Positions 33,576-43,010 are shown, counted from the first letter of the stretch. The stretch: DNA of 61,582 nucleotides from Mobiluncus porci (GCF_009695935.1 NZ_VUMY01000016.1:1-61582), one strand, 5' to 3'. The notes: generated by a model from the sequence alone, not told the origin. Program-made: numbers and translations.

Positions 33576-35314
33576 GACGTCATCACCTCTGTAACTGGAT
33601 TTCCATCGGGGTCAAGCACGTGTACCGCGCAGGACATGCATGGGTCATAGGAGTGGATGGTGCGCAGCGGTTCCAGTGGTTCTTTCGGATTCACCAAGGG
33701 GTGATTTCCGTTGCCCATCAAGGACTCCTCGTAGGGGCCGGTCACGCCTTGCGGGTCGCGGCCTCCGGCAAGCCAAGTGGTTGGAACCACGGCTTGATAG
33801 CGTTCCACCTTGCCGTTCTTGATGGTGACCCAGTGGGAGAGATTGCCGCGCGCCACTTCCACAAAAGAGTAGCCGGAGCATTCCGCAGGCCAGCTTGCTG
33901 GTTCCCACTTGGTGGCATCGAAGACATCAATATTGCCTTCTTTGATGTTTGCCACCAGCGCGTCGTAGTCCTCTTTCAACAGTTGGGAAGACACCATTGC
34001 TTCGGCTGCCCGCGCGAAAGTGCGACCCATTGTGGAGTTCAGTTGAGCGGGAGTGATGCCGAGTTTACCGGCGGCTTCATCCACCAGTTTCTTCACTGGC
34101 TCGAAGCCTTGGGCGTAGGCGAGGATGATGCGAGCGATCGGGCCGACCTGCATGGACTTGCCGTCATAGCGTGGCGCCTTGCACCAAGTGTATTTATCAT
34201 TGTCCGCTAGCCACTTGTAGGGCGGTTTGGGGCCGGTGTATTTAACCTTGGTCTCACCCTTGTCCGGAGTCAGACCCTTATCGTCTCCCACCGAGTACTC
34301 ATACCAGGCCGAGGTGACGAACTCTTCAATCTTCTTCGGGTCAAAAGGCAGCACCTTGGTGAGGTCGCCGTTCATGACCACCCCGGGCTTAATCGCTGTG
34401 TGGCGGGACTTTACGCGAGATTCCGCCGGATCGCCACCGTAGGTAGCGCCTGCTAGTCCCACCGCAAGGTAGTTAGGGTGGCTCGCGCCGATATCGAAGT
34501 AGTCCTTGTAAACTCCGGCCACCGCCAACACGTCCGGATAGTAGCAATCGTTGACAAACTCGATGGTTTCTTCAATCCACGACTTCACCTGGTCGAGTTG
34601 AACCTGGTTGATGGACTCCGAAGAATTCGGGTCAATCGAGCAGGCCATCCCCCCGACGAGGAAGTTCGGGTGGGGGTTCTTCCCGCCGAAAACCGTGTTG
34701 ATCCGAATCATGGAACGCTGGAACTCCAGCGCATCGAGATAGTGGGCCACGCACATCAAATCTGCCTCCGGAGGGAGACGATAGTCGGGGTGATCCCAGT
34801 AACCGCCGGTGAAAACGGACAATTGTCCGGAATCCAGCACTGACTGAACCGTGTCGCGCACTTCCGTAAAACGCTTCAAGTTATTGCCCCGCCACTTGGA
34901 ACCAATCGAGTTCGCAAACTCGACGGCTTTGGCAGGGTCGGCCTTCGCCGCGTTCACCACGTTGACGAAGTCGAGCGCGTGGAGGTGGTAGAAGTGAATC
35001 ACGTGGTCTTGAACCTCTTGGGAGCCCAAAACCAGGGAGCGAATCAGGTAGGCATTATCCGGAAGCTTCGAGCCAATAGCGTTTTCAACTGCCGTGACGG
35101 AGGCGATGGCGTGAACGGAAGTACACACGCCACAAATGCGCTGGACGAAGGCCCAGACATCGCGAGGGTCGCGGTTCTGGACGATTTCTTCGATGCCGCG
35201 GAACTGGGTGGTTTCGCTCCAGGCCTTCGAGATTTTCCCGCCTTCAGATTCGAGTTCGATGCGGAGGTGACCCTCGATGCGGGTCAACGGGTCAATAACA
35301 ACTTTCTCTGCCAT
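33572..35314 (-). CDS. [NiFe]-hydrogenase large subunit, group 1 type
   Basis: The 580-residue catalytic subunit oxidises H2 at a NiFe(CN)2CO centre. Ni ligands are in RICGVCTSVH (Cys61, Cys64) and DPCMSCAVH (Cys559, Cys562). After His565 a 15-residue tail remains, the piece the maturation protease removes. With a Tat-exported small subunit and a cytochrome b next to it, this is a membrane-bound, outward-facing uptake enzyme. Five bases separate it from the small-subunit gene. Confidence 0.93.
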   Translation of the reverse strand: MAEKVVIDPLTRIEGHLRIELESEGGKISKAWSETTQFRGIEEIVQNRDPRDVWAFVQRICGVCTSVHAIASVTAVENAIGSKLPDNAYLIRSLVLGSQEVQDHVIHFYHLHALDFVNVVNAAKADPAKAVEFANSIGSKWRGNNLKRFTEVRDTVQSVLDSGQLSVFTGGYWDHPDYRLPPEADLMCVAHYLDALEFQRSMIRINTVFGGKNPHPNFLVGGMACSIDPNSSESINQVQLDQVKSWIEETIEFVNDCYYPDVLAVAGVYKDYFDIGASHPNYLAVGLAGATYGGDPAESRVKSRHTAIKPGVVMNGDLTKVLPFDPKKIEEFVTSAWYEYSVGDDKGLTPDKGETKVKYTGPKPPYKWLADNDKYTWCKAPRYDGKSMQVGPIARIILAYAQGFEPVKKLVDEAAGKLGITPAQLNSTMGRTFARAAEAMVSSQLLKEDYDALVANIKEGNIDVFDATKWEPASWPAECSGYSFVEVARGNLSHWVTIKNGKVERYQAVVPTTWLAGGRDPQGVTGPYEESLMGNGNHPLVNPKEPLEPLRTIHSYDPCMSCAVHVLDPDGNPVTEVMTS

Positions 35315-35319
35315 GTGGT

Positions 35320-36525
35320 TTAGGCCTCACTCTTCTCGGTCGTTTCGGTGGCTGGTTCGGGTTTCTTGGCGCCAGGGGCGGTGTCACCAAAGGCCGCCAT
35401 GGGTGAGTTCTTGGTGGCCCGTCGATCGGCTGCCTTCTGGGCGGCGGTAATGCCGGCATGGACGGCCACGCCCGCAGCAACTACCCCAGTCAGGCCCAAG
35501 CCGATTTTCTCGGTTGTGGATTCCACGCCGAAGCCTGGGGCAGACGGCAAGGTCTGGTAGAACGGGGTGAAACGGTCGTAGAAGTCGCGCTCCGTGCATC
35601 CGATACAGGGGTGACCTGCGCCGATAGGCCAGCCAGACTTCAGGTTCCATTGCACAATCGGGCAGGGGCTGAAGGTCGAGGGGCCCTTACAACCCACATC
35701 GTAGAGACACCAGCCTTCGCGCGCCCCGGCGTCATCAAAGGTTCGCACGTATTGACCGGCGTCGTAGTGGGGTCGACGCGGGCACGAGTCGTGGATGCGC
35801 TGGCCGTAAGCGAATAGCGGGCGCCCTTCCGCATCAACCTCAGGAGCCTTCCCGTGGGTCAGGATGTAAGCCAGGGTGGCGGTGATAACTTCCCCAATCG
35901 GCGGGCATCCGGAAACATTAATCACCGGCTTGTCCTTGATGATTTCATCCACCCCGACGGCACCGGTCGGGTTCGGCTTGGCGGCTTGGACCGAGCCGAA
36001 AACTGCGCAGGCTCCCACCGCGAGAATCATCGAAGCGTTCTTCGCGGAATCTTCCAGAATTTGCTTGGCAGACTTACCGCCGATGGTGCAGTAGATACCG
36101 TCGTCTTTAAGCGGAACCGAGCCGTTTACCACCAAGATGTGGTCTTGGTTATTAGCGTCTTCCAAAGTCTTCTCGGCCGCTTCACCCGCCGCAGCCATCA
36201 CCAGCTCGTTGTAGTTCACGGAAAGGAGATTGAGGACTACTTCCTCAACTGTTGTCCCGCCCGAACGCAACACCGATTCCATACAACCGGTGCATTCTTG
36301 GAGCTGGAGCCACACCACCAGCGGTTTCTTCACCTCCCCCAGAGCCTTCGCAATTTGTTCAGCACTCGGCTTCAGAGAGGCAGCATTTGCCATAGCGGGG
36401 GTTCCAACTGCGAAAATCGCGGCGAGGCCACTGCAGAATTTCATGAAATCTCGCCTGGAGACGCCGGCTTTAGCAATGTTCTCTGCCAATGTGCCTTGGG
36501 TCCAGGGTTCTACGTTATAGGTCAC
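35320..36525 (-). CDS. [NiFe]-hydrogenase small subunit with Tat signal
   Basis: The 401-residue iron-sulfur subunit starts with a Tat signal (SRRDFMKFCSGLAA, Arg24-Arg25). Cluster ligands include ECTGCMESV (proximal), the CPRRPHYDAGQYV region, VGCKGPSTFSPCP and HPCIGCTERDFYD. A hydrophobic segment near 345-365 should anchor it in the membrane, and the tail is rich in Ala, Lys and Glu. It is the first gene of the structural operon hyaABCD-like. A 16-bp interrupted palindrome lies upstream. Confidence 0.93.
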   Translation of the reverse strand: MTYNVEPWTQGTLAENIAKAGVSRRDFMKFCSGLAAIFAVGTPAMANAASLKPSAEQIAKALGEVKKPLVVWLQLQECTGCMESVLRSGGTTVEEVVLNLLSVNYNELVMAAAGEAAEKTLEDANNQDHILVVNGSVPLKDDGIYCTIGGKSAKQILEDSAKNASMILAVGACAVFGSVQAAKPNPTGAVGVDEIIKDKPVINVSGCPPIGEVITATLAYILTHGKAPEVDAEGRPLFAYGQRIHDSCPRRPHYDAGQYVRTFDDAGAREGWCLYDVGCKGPSTFSPCPIVQWNLKSGWPIGAGHPCIGCTERDFYDRFTPFYQTLPSAPGFGVESTTEKIGLGLTGVVAAGVAVHAGITAAQKAADRRATKNSPMAAFGDTAPGAKKPEPATETTEKSEA

Positions 36526-36624
36526 TTCTTTATGCCCTTCGTCTTTAAACTGGGAAAAGCGTCGATAAACGCCTTGTTTAGGCTACCTGATGAGATTTCA
36601 GTCATTTCACACTTTAGAAAAGAT

Positions 36625-36640
36625 GTCCCAAAATTGGGAC
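36625..36640. promoter_or_regulatory. Candidate operator between the divergent hydrogenase operons
   Basis: GTCCCAA, two bases, TTGGGAC. It lies in the 220-base gap between the structural operon (minus) and the maturation operon (plus), where a shared regulator would bind. Confidence 0.4.
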
Positions 36641-36745
36641 TAAATGCCCTTGATAACGCCATTTTTTTCGACCGTAGTAGGATAGCAGGTGGAATTTACA
36701 GGCAAAAGACCGGCGGATTTAGCGCGGGATTAAGGAAACTTTGAA

Positions 36746-37009
36746 ATGACCGAAATCACTTTGTCGGGGGATTTAACAGATTCCATAGCCACCGCAGGCT
36801 TGGGCGATATCGAGGGCGATGTTTGTATCACCTGCTCCGATGAGGGGCGCCCGCTGGAGATTGTGGGTTTAGAACCCGATGGGGTCACCGCCCGGGCTTT
36901 GGGAGCGCGAGGGGAGGAAACTGTGGATGTGAGCCTCGTTGGTCCGGTTGCTATTGGAGAGAAAATTTTGGTTCATGCCGGTCTCGCGATAACGAAAGTG
37001 GAGGACTGA
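36746..37009 (+). CDS. HypC-like protein with an N-terminal extension (copy 2)
   Basis: An 87-residue protein of the HypC/HupF class. The usual MC start is replaced by a 25-residue extension, after which GDVCITCSDEGRPLEIVGL leads into the OB-fold-like core and VGPVAIGEKILVHAGLAITK. The CxxC could substitute for Cys2. It is the first gene of the operon with hypE, hypC and hypD, two bases upstream of the hypE start region. Its exact role is uncertain. Confidence 0.72.
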   Translation: MTEITLSGDLTDSIATAGLGDIEGDVCITCSDEGRPLEIVGLEPDGVTARALGARGEETVDVSLVGPVAIGEKILVHAGLAITKVED

Positions 37010-37012
37010 TTG

Positions 37013-38128
37013 ATGAGTAATGCCGCTGATGAAGCCACGGTTCTGGAACGCATCGAAAGAGTGCGGGCGCACGGGGACAAACTGAAAGACGAGTTTGTGA
37101 CCCTCGCCCACGGCGCCGGCGGAAAAGCCTCCGCGCAACTCGTGGAGCAAGTGTTTGTGGCCGAATACGGCAATGACACCTTGAACGAGATGACCGACGC
37201 TGGGGTGATGGGCCTTGCCGCTCTGGCCGCGGCCGCCGGGACGTCGCTGTCAGGCGGGGAACAGCTCGCTTTCTCTACAGATTCCTATGTCGTCAACCCA
37301 ATTTTCTTCCCCGGCGGCTCGATTGGGGATTTGGCAGTAAACGGGACTGTCAACGATTTGAGTGTTTCCGGAGCCGTGCCTTACGGGATTTCCGCGGCTT
37401 TCGTCATCGAAGAAGGGCTAGAGATAGATGTGTTGCGGCGAGTGGTTGCCGACATGCACCGCGCTGCTGACCGTGCGGGAGTAAAGATTGTAACGGGCGA
37501 TACAAAAGTAGTGGCGAAGGGGGCTGCCGACAAGTTGTTTATCACCACGGCTGGGGTCGGGATTGTGCCGGCGTCTGTCGCGTTGCGCGCCGGGGCGGTC
37601 TCGGTAGGTGATGCGATTTTAGTCTCGGGACCGATTGCGGATCATGGGATGGCGGTGATGCTCGCGCGCGGCGACCTCGCGCTGGCGGCTCCGATTGAGA
37701 CCGATTCCAAACCGGTCAATGGGCTGACCCGGGCGCTTTTGGAGGCGGCTCCGCAGACTCGCTGGATGCGCGATGCGACCCGCGGAGGGCTGGGGACCGT
37801 GTTGAATGAGCTGGCGAAGACTTCGGGTAAAGGAGTGGCGGTTTACGAAGAGAAGCTTGTGGTTCGCGAGATGACCCGCGGGGCTTGTGACATTCTCGGG
37901 ATTGATCCGCTCTATGTCGCCAATGAGGGCATGTTTGTCGCGGTGGTTCCCGCCGATGAAGCCGAGGCTGCTTTGTCGGCGGTTAAGGCGCTTCCCGGAG
38001 GCGAGGAGGCGGCGCTGGTCGGGAAGATTGTCGCTGAGCCGGCTTCAGCAGTAGTCATGGTCACCGGATTCGGGGGTACGCGGATGGTGGACATGTTGGT
38101 GGGGGATCCCCTGCCGCGGATTTGCTAA
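37013..38128 (+). CDS. hypE: HypE, cyanide-ligand synthesis
   Basis: A 371-residue HypE that dehydrates the C-terminal Cys-thiocarboxamide to thiocyanate for the Fe cyanide ligands. The ATP-binding N-terminus has LAHGAGGKASAQLVEQVF, and SFSTDSYVV-like AFSTDSYVVNPIFFPGG and DTKVV follow. The chain ends PRIC, with the reactive Cys last. The ATG at 37013 is used rather than the TTG before it. Its carbamoyl donor HypF is not in the window. Confidence 0.93.
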   Translation: MSNAADEATVLERIERVRAHGDKLKDEFVTLAHGAGGKASAQLVEQVFVAEYGNDTLNEMTDAGVMGLAALAAAAGTSLSGGEQLAFSTDSYVVNPIFFPGGSIGDLAVNGTVNDLSVSGAVPYGISAAFVIEEGLEIDVLRRVVADMHRAADRAGVKIVTGDTKVVAKGAADKLFITTAGVGIVPASVALRAGAVSVGDAILVSGPIADHGMAVMLARGDLALAAPIETDSKPVNGLTRALLEAAPQTRWMRDATRGGLGTVLNELAKTSGKGVAVYEEKLVVREMTRGACDILGIDPLYVANEGMFVAVVPADEAEAALSAVKALPGGEEAALVGKIVAEPASAVVMVTGFGGTRMVDMLVGDPLPRIC

Positions 38129-38158
38129 ATTGAAGAGGTCGAAGGAAAGGAACAAGTT

Positions 38159-38434
38159 ATGTGTCTGGGTGTTCCCGCTCAAATTGTGGATTTCGAGAAG
38201 GCGGCGGAACGGATTGCGACCGTGTCGATTTCGGGGGTGAACCGTGAGATTTCCGTGGATTTAATGGAAGGTGAGCCGCTGGAGGTGGGTGACTGGGTCC
38301 TGGTTCATGTCGGTTTCGCTTTGGCCAAGATTGATGCCGAGGAGGCCGCGGCGACTTTGGACCAAATCAAGAAACTCGGGGGCAACACCTTCGAAGACGA
38401 GCTCGACTCCTTCGCCACCTCAGCCATCAGTTAG
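38159..38434 (+). CDS. hypC: HypC hydrogenase chaperone (copy 3, canonical)
   Basis: A 91-residue HypC with the standard start MCLGVPAQIVD (Cys2). It forms the HypC-HypD scaffold on which Fe(CN)2CO is assembled. AAGGAAAGGA precedes the ATG. It lies between hypE and hypD, as in most maturation operons. Confidence 0.92.
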   Translation: MCLGVPAQIVDFEKAAERIATVSISGVNREISVDLMEGEPLEVGDWVLVHVGFALAKIDAEEAAATLDQIKKLGGNTFEDELDSFATSAIS

Positions 38435-38442
38435 TCCTAGCC

Positions 38443-38473
38443 TGGGACGATAAACCACGCCCCCATCGTCCCA
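38443..38473. repeat. ATGGGGGCGT-loop hairpin, copy 3, between hypC and hypD
   Basis: On the minus strand: TGGGACG, 17-base loop starting ATGGGGGCGTG, CGTCCCA. Loop length and core match copies 1 and 2, while two stem pairs have changed from A-T to G-C on both sides. Confidence 0.7.
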
Positions 38474-38489
38474 CCAAAGAAAGATAAGC

Positions 38490-39629
38490 ATGAAATACGT
38501 TGACGAATATCGCGATCCGGTGGCGGCTAAGGCCCTGCTCCGGAGAATTGAAGAGCTCGCGGAAAAGCTCGAAAAACCGCTGGCCTTTATGGAAATCTGC
38601 GGCGGACACACCCACACGATTTACCGCCACGGGCTCGAACATTTACTTCCGAAAAACGTCGAACTCATCCACGGGCCGGGATGTCCGGTCTGTGTCATTC
38701 CGCTCGGGCGCGTTGACGACGCCGGTTGGCTCGCCCGCCAACCCGGGGTTATTTTCACGACTTTCGGCGACATGATGCGCGTCCCCGGCACTGGGGGATC
38801 CCTTCAACAAGCGAAAGCCCAGGGCTGTGACATTCGTTTTGTTTACTCCCCCCTTGATGCACTCCAGATTGCGCGGGAAAACCCCGATCACGAGGTAGTT
38901 TTTTTCGCCGTCGGCTTCGAGACCACCGCGCCGTCCACTGCCGTCGCACTCGATCGAGCGATAAAGGAAAACCTCGATAACTTCTCGATTTTCTGTAACC
39001 ATGTCCGTATCGAGCCGCCACTTCGCGCGATTCTCGGCATGGATCAGGGGCGCATTAATGGCTTCATCGGGCCCGGTCACGTCGCTACCATCGTGGGAAC
39101 AAAAGCATTCGAGTTTATTCCCCGCGAATATAACCTTCCGGTGGTGGTGACAGGTTTCGAGCCTTTGGATATTTTGCAAGCGGTGGAGATGCTCTTGGAA
39201 CAATACGTTTCCGGCGACGTTGCCGCCGGAGACGCCCGGGTCGAAAACCAGTACGCGCGCGTGGTATTACCCGAAGGAAACGTTGCTGCGCTCGCCCTCA
39301 TGGACAAAGTGTTTGTCCGGCGCGAGACTTTCGAATGGCGCGGGCTCGGATTCATCCCCGATTCCGGATTCGCCGTCGCCCCAGAATACGAAAAATATGA
39401 CGCCGAAAAACGCTTCCACCTCCCGAACCTGCGCGTCGCCGACCCGCCCGCCTGCCAGTGTGGCGAAGTCTTGACCGGTCAGATTAAACCCTGGCAGTGC
39501 AGCGTTTTCGGGACGGCTTGCACGCCGGCTAATCCGGTGGGGACCTGCATGGTAAGTCCTGAGGGAGCCTGCGCGGCGTATTACAACTTTGGTCGTGTTG
39601 ACCCCTCGGTTGCGGCGTCTTTAGTTTGA
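38490..39629 (+). CDS. hypD: HypD, Fe-S scaffold for the hydrogenase cofactor
   Basis: The 379-residue HypD holds iron with HypC during ligand transfer. Motifs are MEICGGHTHTIYRHG (Cys about 34), GPGCPVCV, GFETTAPST and the C-terminal Fe-S cysteines in PPACQCGEVLTGQIKPWQC and CTPANPVGTCMVSPEGACAAYY. It is the last gene of the maturation operon. Confidence 0.93.
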   Translation: MKYVDEYRDPVAAKALLRRIEELAEKLEKPLAFMEICGGHTHTIYRHGLEHLLPKNVELIHGPGCPVCVIPLGRVDDAGWLARQPGVIFTTFGDMMRVPGTGGSLQQAKAQGCDIRFVYSPLDALQIARENPDHEVVFFAVGFETTAPSTAVALDRAIKENLDNFSIFCNHVRIEPPLRAILGMDQGRINGFIGPGHVATIVGTKAFEFIPREYNLPVVVTGFEPLDILQAVEMLLEQYVSGDVAAGDARVENQYARVVLPEGNVAALALMDKVFVRRETFEWRGLGFIPDSGFAVAPEYEKYDAEKRFHLPNLRVADPPACQCGEVLTGQIKPWQCSVFGTACTPANPVGTCMVSPEGACAAYYNFGRVDPSVAASLV

Positions 39630-39674
39630 GTTGGAGCGGTTACGCTCGGTGCGCTTTTTCGCTTCGGCGACGCG

Positions 39675-39714
39675 TGGGGAGGGCTCTCGCAGCTACGAGG
39701 GGGCGCCCTCCCCA
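39675..39714. terminator. Hairpin after hypD
   Basis: TGGGGAGGGC and GCCCTCCCCA form a 10-bp stem with a 20-base loop, 46 bases after the hypD stop. No T-run follows. I see nothing else in 39630-39909. Confidence 0.5.
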
Positions 39715-39909
39715 GGCTGCTTCGAGCCCATCCCCTACGCGCCACCTTCCGCGAACACCCTCCTCGCGCAAGGCTTTTGGTTTACCCCCAAACAGCGACA
39801 CCGCAACCGGGGTCACGCCCGGTTGTAATACGCCGCGCGACGGCGTTCCTCCTGGAAGACGCGAAATTTTGGGGTGTTAAATTTGAGGATTAATTGAAAT
39901 TTTGGGCAA

Positions 39910-40725
39910 TTACTTCCCGCCGTCGTGGGTGGGGGTCCAGTGGGAGCCAACGGTGGAAGTATCGCCGGAAACAATGGAGAGATCGTTGCGGATATTCGAG
40001 CCGGTAAGCATCCCGCGAGCCACGGGGATGAGCTTGTGGGCGACTGCGGTGCGTACCAAAGGCACTATCAGCTCTGCCTTTTCTGTCGGCACCCGACCCA
40101 CATAGGTTTTCTTGTCAAGATAAGCCCCTAAACCTCCACCGTCTTCAATCATCATCAGCGCCACCGGCACTGTTTTCCCCGTCGAAATGAAAGGACGCAA
40201 AGGCTCGACATTATTCTCGAAATCCTCCAGCAAGATTTCGTCCCCGGGAGGCAAAATGGTGAATGCCTTCTTGGGGAAGAAATTCACTGGCCCCACCCCG
40301 CCAACCGGCGGCAAACTCAAGGTGACCCGATTCGCCAGTCGCGTCTTAGTGCGTTGCGCCCACAGATGCGCCGGCACCACGAGATTTAGCTCCTGGGCGT
40401 CCAAGCCGTTCATTTCCACCACATATTTACCCGCCGTAGCGCGATCCAGACGCCCAATAAAATGCCCCTGAATCCAGATACAGACTGCCGCATAGTCATC
40501 GGGATTGTTTCGTTCGCGAACTAGATAAGCCCAGTCATCAAACTCCGCCCCGTTGATGTCCTCCACGTTTCGACCCGCAAAAAGAGCCTCGAATTCTGCC
40601 TGAAACTCCATCGAATCATCAACAGTCGCGAAAGTGGAGGGAGCCTCCCAGCCCGCGAAGCTCTTCGGATAGGGACGAGCCGGACCCGACCCGCGGTTCC
40701 CAGACGACTTGCTGAACAACCCCAC
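39910..40725 (-). CDS. Hypothetical protein of the uraA-LytR_C operon
   Basis: A 271-residue soluble protein with no family I recognise. It has a basic, Ser/Gly-rich N-terminus (VGLFSKSSGNRGSG) and then a mixed alpha/beta body with no signal or membrane segment. The GTG at 40725 is chosen because GGAGGAAC stands before it; a longer frame to 40797 has no such site. It follows the LytR_C gene on the same strand at about 100 bases. Confidence 0.65.
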   Translation of the reverse strand: MGLFSKSSGNRGSGPARPYPKSFAGWEAPSTFATVDDSMEFQAEFEALFAGRNVEDINGAEFDDWAYLVRERNNPDDYAAVCIWIQGHFIGRLDRATAGKYVVEMNGLDAQELNLVVPAHLWAQRTKTRLANRVTLSLPPVGGVGPVNFFPKKAFTILPPGDEILLEDFENNVEPLRPFISTGKTVPVALMMIEDGGGLGAYLDKKTYVGRVPTEKAELIVPLVRTAVAHKLIPVARGMLTGSNIRNDLSIVSGDTSTVGSHWTPTHDGGK

Positions 40726-40827
40726 TGCGTTCCTCCGTTCAATCAGCGCTGACGAATTAAGCATAGCGAAAAATGGCGTTTTCGAGGGCTTTTTCAATCA
40801 CATCCGACACTTGAACGCCAGCCAAAA

Positions 40828-41457
40828 CTAGTCAAGCGTGGCGCAGTTTTCGGGAGACTCGGGATACTTTCCGAGCTCATCTCCGCCTAGAATCTCCTTT
40901 GAAAGCGCCCCCTGAAACTGTTCTCCCAAGAGCACGGTAATCTCGCTACCTTTGACTAAGTCAACCCGAACATCCGAATCCGGCAAAGCCCTTGCCAGCG
41001 AGAATGCCTTCACAAGACCCTCTTTTCCGGTGGTAATCCGAGCCGCTCCCGCGTAGGAATCAGCAGCATTCCCGACTGTACCCACCTTCACCCCAAAAGT
41101 TTTCAGCCGATCCGCGGTCTCTCGGGCCAGGCCATTCCGAGACGAACCGTTGAGGATATTCGCCTTCACGGTCTTCAAATTCACCGGCTCACCGCTCGGG
41201 GCGCAGGGAGGCGCCTTGGCTTTAGCCTCCTCGGAGAGTGTAAACGAGTCACCAAAGGGCAGGGTCAAAATCCCAGTCGCAAAGGGGATTGCCACTACTG
41301 CCACCAGAGCCATCCCTAAGACAATCCACCCGAGAAGAACCGTCTGGCGGGCAAACATGTAGCGGCGCCGCCGCGCGCGCCCGGAGGCGGATTGTTGCGA
41401 ATCCGTCTCCCCCATCACCATTTCGCCAAGAGCGGGAAGGTTTTCCGGTTCACTCAT
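40828..41457 (-). CDS. LytR_C-domain membrane protein
   Basis: A 209-residue protein with a basic cytoplasmic head (RARRRRYMF), one membrane helix (about 40-62) and an extracellular LytR_C domain (about 95-205: VKANILNGSSRNGLARETADRL, ITVLLGEQF). These domains accompany cell-wall glycopolymer ligases in actinobacteria. The ATG directly follows the stop codon of the uracil permease gene. Confidence 0.82.
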   Translation of the reverse strand: MSEPENLPALGEMVMGETDSQQSASGRARRRRYMFARQTVLLGWIVLGMALVAVVAIPFATGILTLPFGDSFTLSEEAKAKAPPCAPSGEPVNLKTVKANILNGSSRNGLARETADRLKTFGVKVGTVGNAADSYAGAARITTGKEGLVKAFSLARALPDSDVRVDLVKGSEITVLLGEQFQGALSKEILGGDELGKYPESPENCATLD

Positions 41458-42948
41458 TTAGCTTTCCTTGTCCGCCGCAGGTGTCGAGGGAGGAAGCGTC
41501 GCACTCGGCTCACTGTCCCCCACGGTTTCGCCGGACTTCCGAGCTCTACTGGCGTGACGCTTACGGTAAGCCACGGAATCCAGTTCGGTCCCGCCCGGCG
41601 CGGAAGCGGGCGAAGCCTGTTCCAGGTTGGTGCCGCGGAGGTTGGAAATCCAGCGCATCAGGTGATAGATGACAATTGCCCCGAAGGAACCCATCGCAAT
41701 ACCCTCGAAACGAACTTCCCCAATCACCAAAGTGTAGTTGGCAATGGCCATCACCATGGCGACCGCAGCCGTGTTCAGGTTTACCGGATCCGAGAAGTCG
41801 ACCTGATTCTGAACCCAGATTCTCACCCCGAGCATCCCGATCATGCCGTAGAGAATCGTAGCGGCGCCACCCAAAACTCCCGGAGGAATGGTGGCAATAA
41901 TCTCCCCGAATTTTGGAAGCATCGACAACGCCAAAGCACCGATAGCGGCCACGATATAAGCCACCGTGGAATAGACGCGGGTCGCAGCCATAACGCCAAT
42001 GTTTTCCGCGTAGGTCGTCGTCCCGGAACCGCCGCCCGATCCAGCCAGCATGGTGGAAAGGCCGTCAGCCATGAGAGCCCGTCCCGAGAGGTCATCAAGG
42101 TTCTGGCCGGTCATCGCGGCTACTGATTTGACGTGACCGATGTTCTCCGCCACCAAAACCAGCACTACCGGCAGGAACAACCCCAGTAGCGAGGGGTCGA
42201 AAGCCGGAGCGTGGAACTGGGGCAAACCGACCCAATCGGCTTTCGCGATGGCCTCGAAGTTCACTTCCCCGCGAATCACGGCGCAAGCATAGCCAATCAA
42301 AACCCCGATTAGGATGGACAGACGTCCAATGATGCCTTTGAACAATACGGTCACCAACAGTACCGCCACAATCGTCACGGTGGCAGTCACGGGAGCTTGT
42401 TTCACATTGTTCCAAGCGCTCGGCGCCAAGTTGAAGCCAATCAACGAGACAATGGCGCCGGTCACAATCGGGGGCATAATGCGGTCAATCCAGATTGGGC
42501 CGGCAAAGTGAACCACGAGGCCCACCACTAGCAGCAGAGCGCCCGCGGAGATCACCCCGCCTTGCGCCAGAGCCATCTTGGCTGAGTCGATAGGAGCTCC
42601 CCCACCTTGCACATAGCCGGTGACTGCCCCGATGGGAGCAATCAGGGCAAAGCTAGACCCCAGATAGGACGGCAGTCTCCCCGAGGTAATCAGGATGAAA
42701 AGTAAGGTGCCGATACCGGTGAAAAACAAGGTGGTTGCGGGAGAAAAACCGGTCAGCAAGGGAACCAGGAAAGTGGCGCCGAACATGGCCACAATATGTT
42801 GCATCCCGATTCCGACGGTCCTTGGCCAGGTGAGGCGCTCGTTAGGTTGCACGACTTCACCGGTGGTGATGGATTTACCATCTCCGTGGAGTTTCCATTG
42901 GAATAACGCCGGTTTCTCATTACCTTTGCTGGGATCAGTTGTCACCAT
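41458..42948 (-). CDS. uraA: Uracil/xanthine permease (NCS2 family)
   Basis: A 496-residue proton symporter with about fourteen helices: GIGMQHIVAMFGATFLVPLLTG, YLGSSFALIAPIG, and AENIGHVKSVAAMTG with AGSGGGSGTTTYAENIG, the substrate-binding regions. It is likely specific for uracil, which fits upp at 46278. The start at 42948 has AAGGAG. A charged tail of about 60 residues extends into the cytoplasm. Confidence 0.88.
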   Translation of the reverse strand: MVTTDPSKGNEKPALFQWKLHGDGKSITTGEVVQPNERLTWPRTVGIGMQHIVAMFGATFLVPLLTGFSPATTLFFTGIGTLLFILITSGRLPSYLGSSFALIAPIGAVTGYVQGGGAPIDSAKMALAQGGVISAGALLLVVGLVVHFAGPIWIDRIMPPIVTGAIVSLIGFNLAPSAWNNVKQAPVTATVTIVAVLLVTVLFKGIIGRLSILIGVLIGYACAVIRGEVNFEAIAKADWVGLPQFHAPAFDPSLLGLFLPVVLVLVAENIGHVKSVAAMTGQNLDDLSGRALMADGLSTMLAGSGGGSGTTTYAENIGVMAATRVYSTVAYIVAAIGALALSMLPKFGEIIATIPPGVLGGAATILYGMIGMLGVRIWVQNQVDFSDPVNLNTAAVAMVMAIANYTLVIGEVRFEGIAMGSFGAIVIYHLMRWISNLRGTNLEQASPASAPGGTELDSVAYRKRHASRARKSGETVGDSEPSATLPPSTPAADKES

Positions 42949-43010
42949 GTCTCCTTGTTGGATTGAGCTTGTTGTCTTTAGTCTAATACGACAGGCAGAG
43001 CCCTTTGAGA

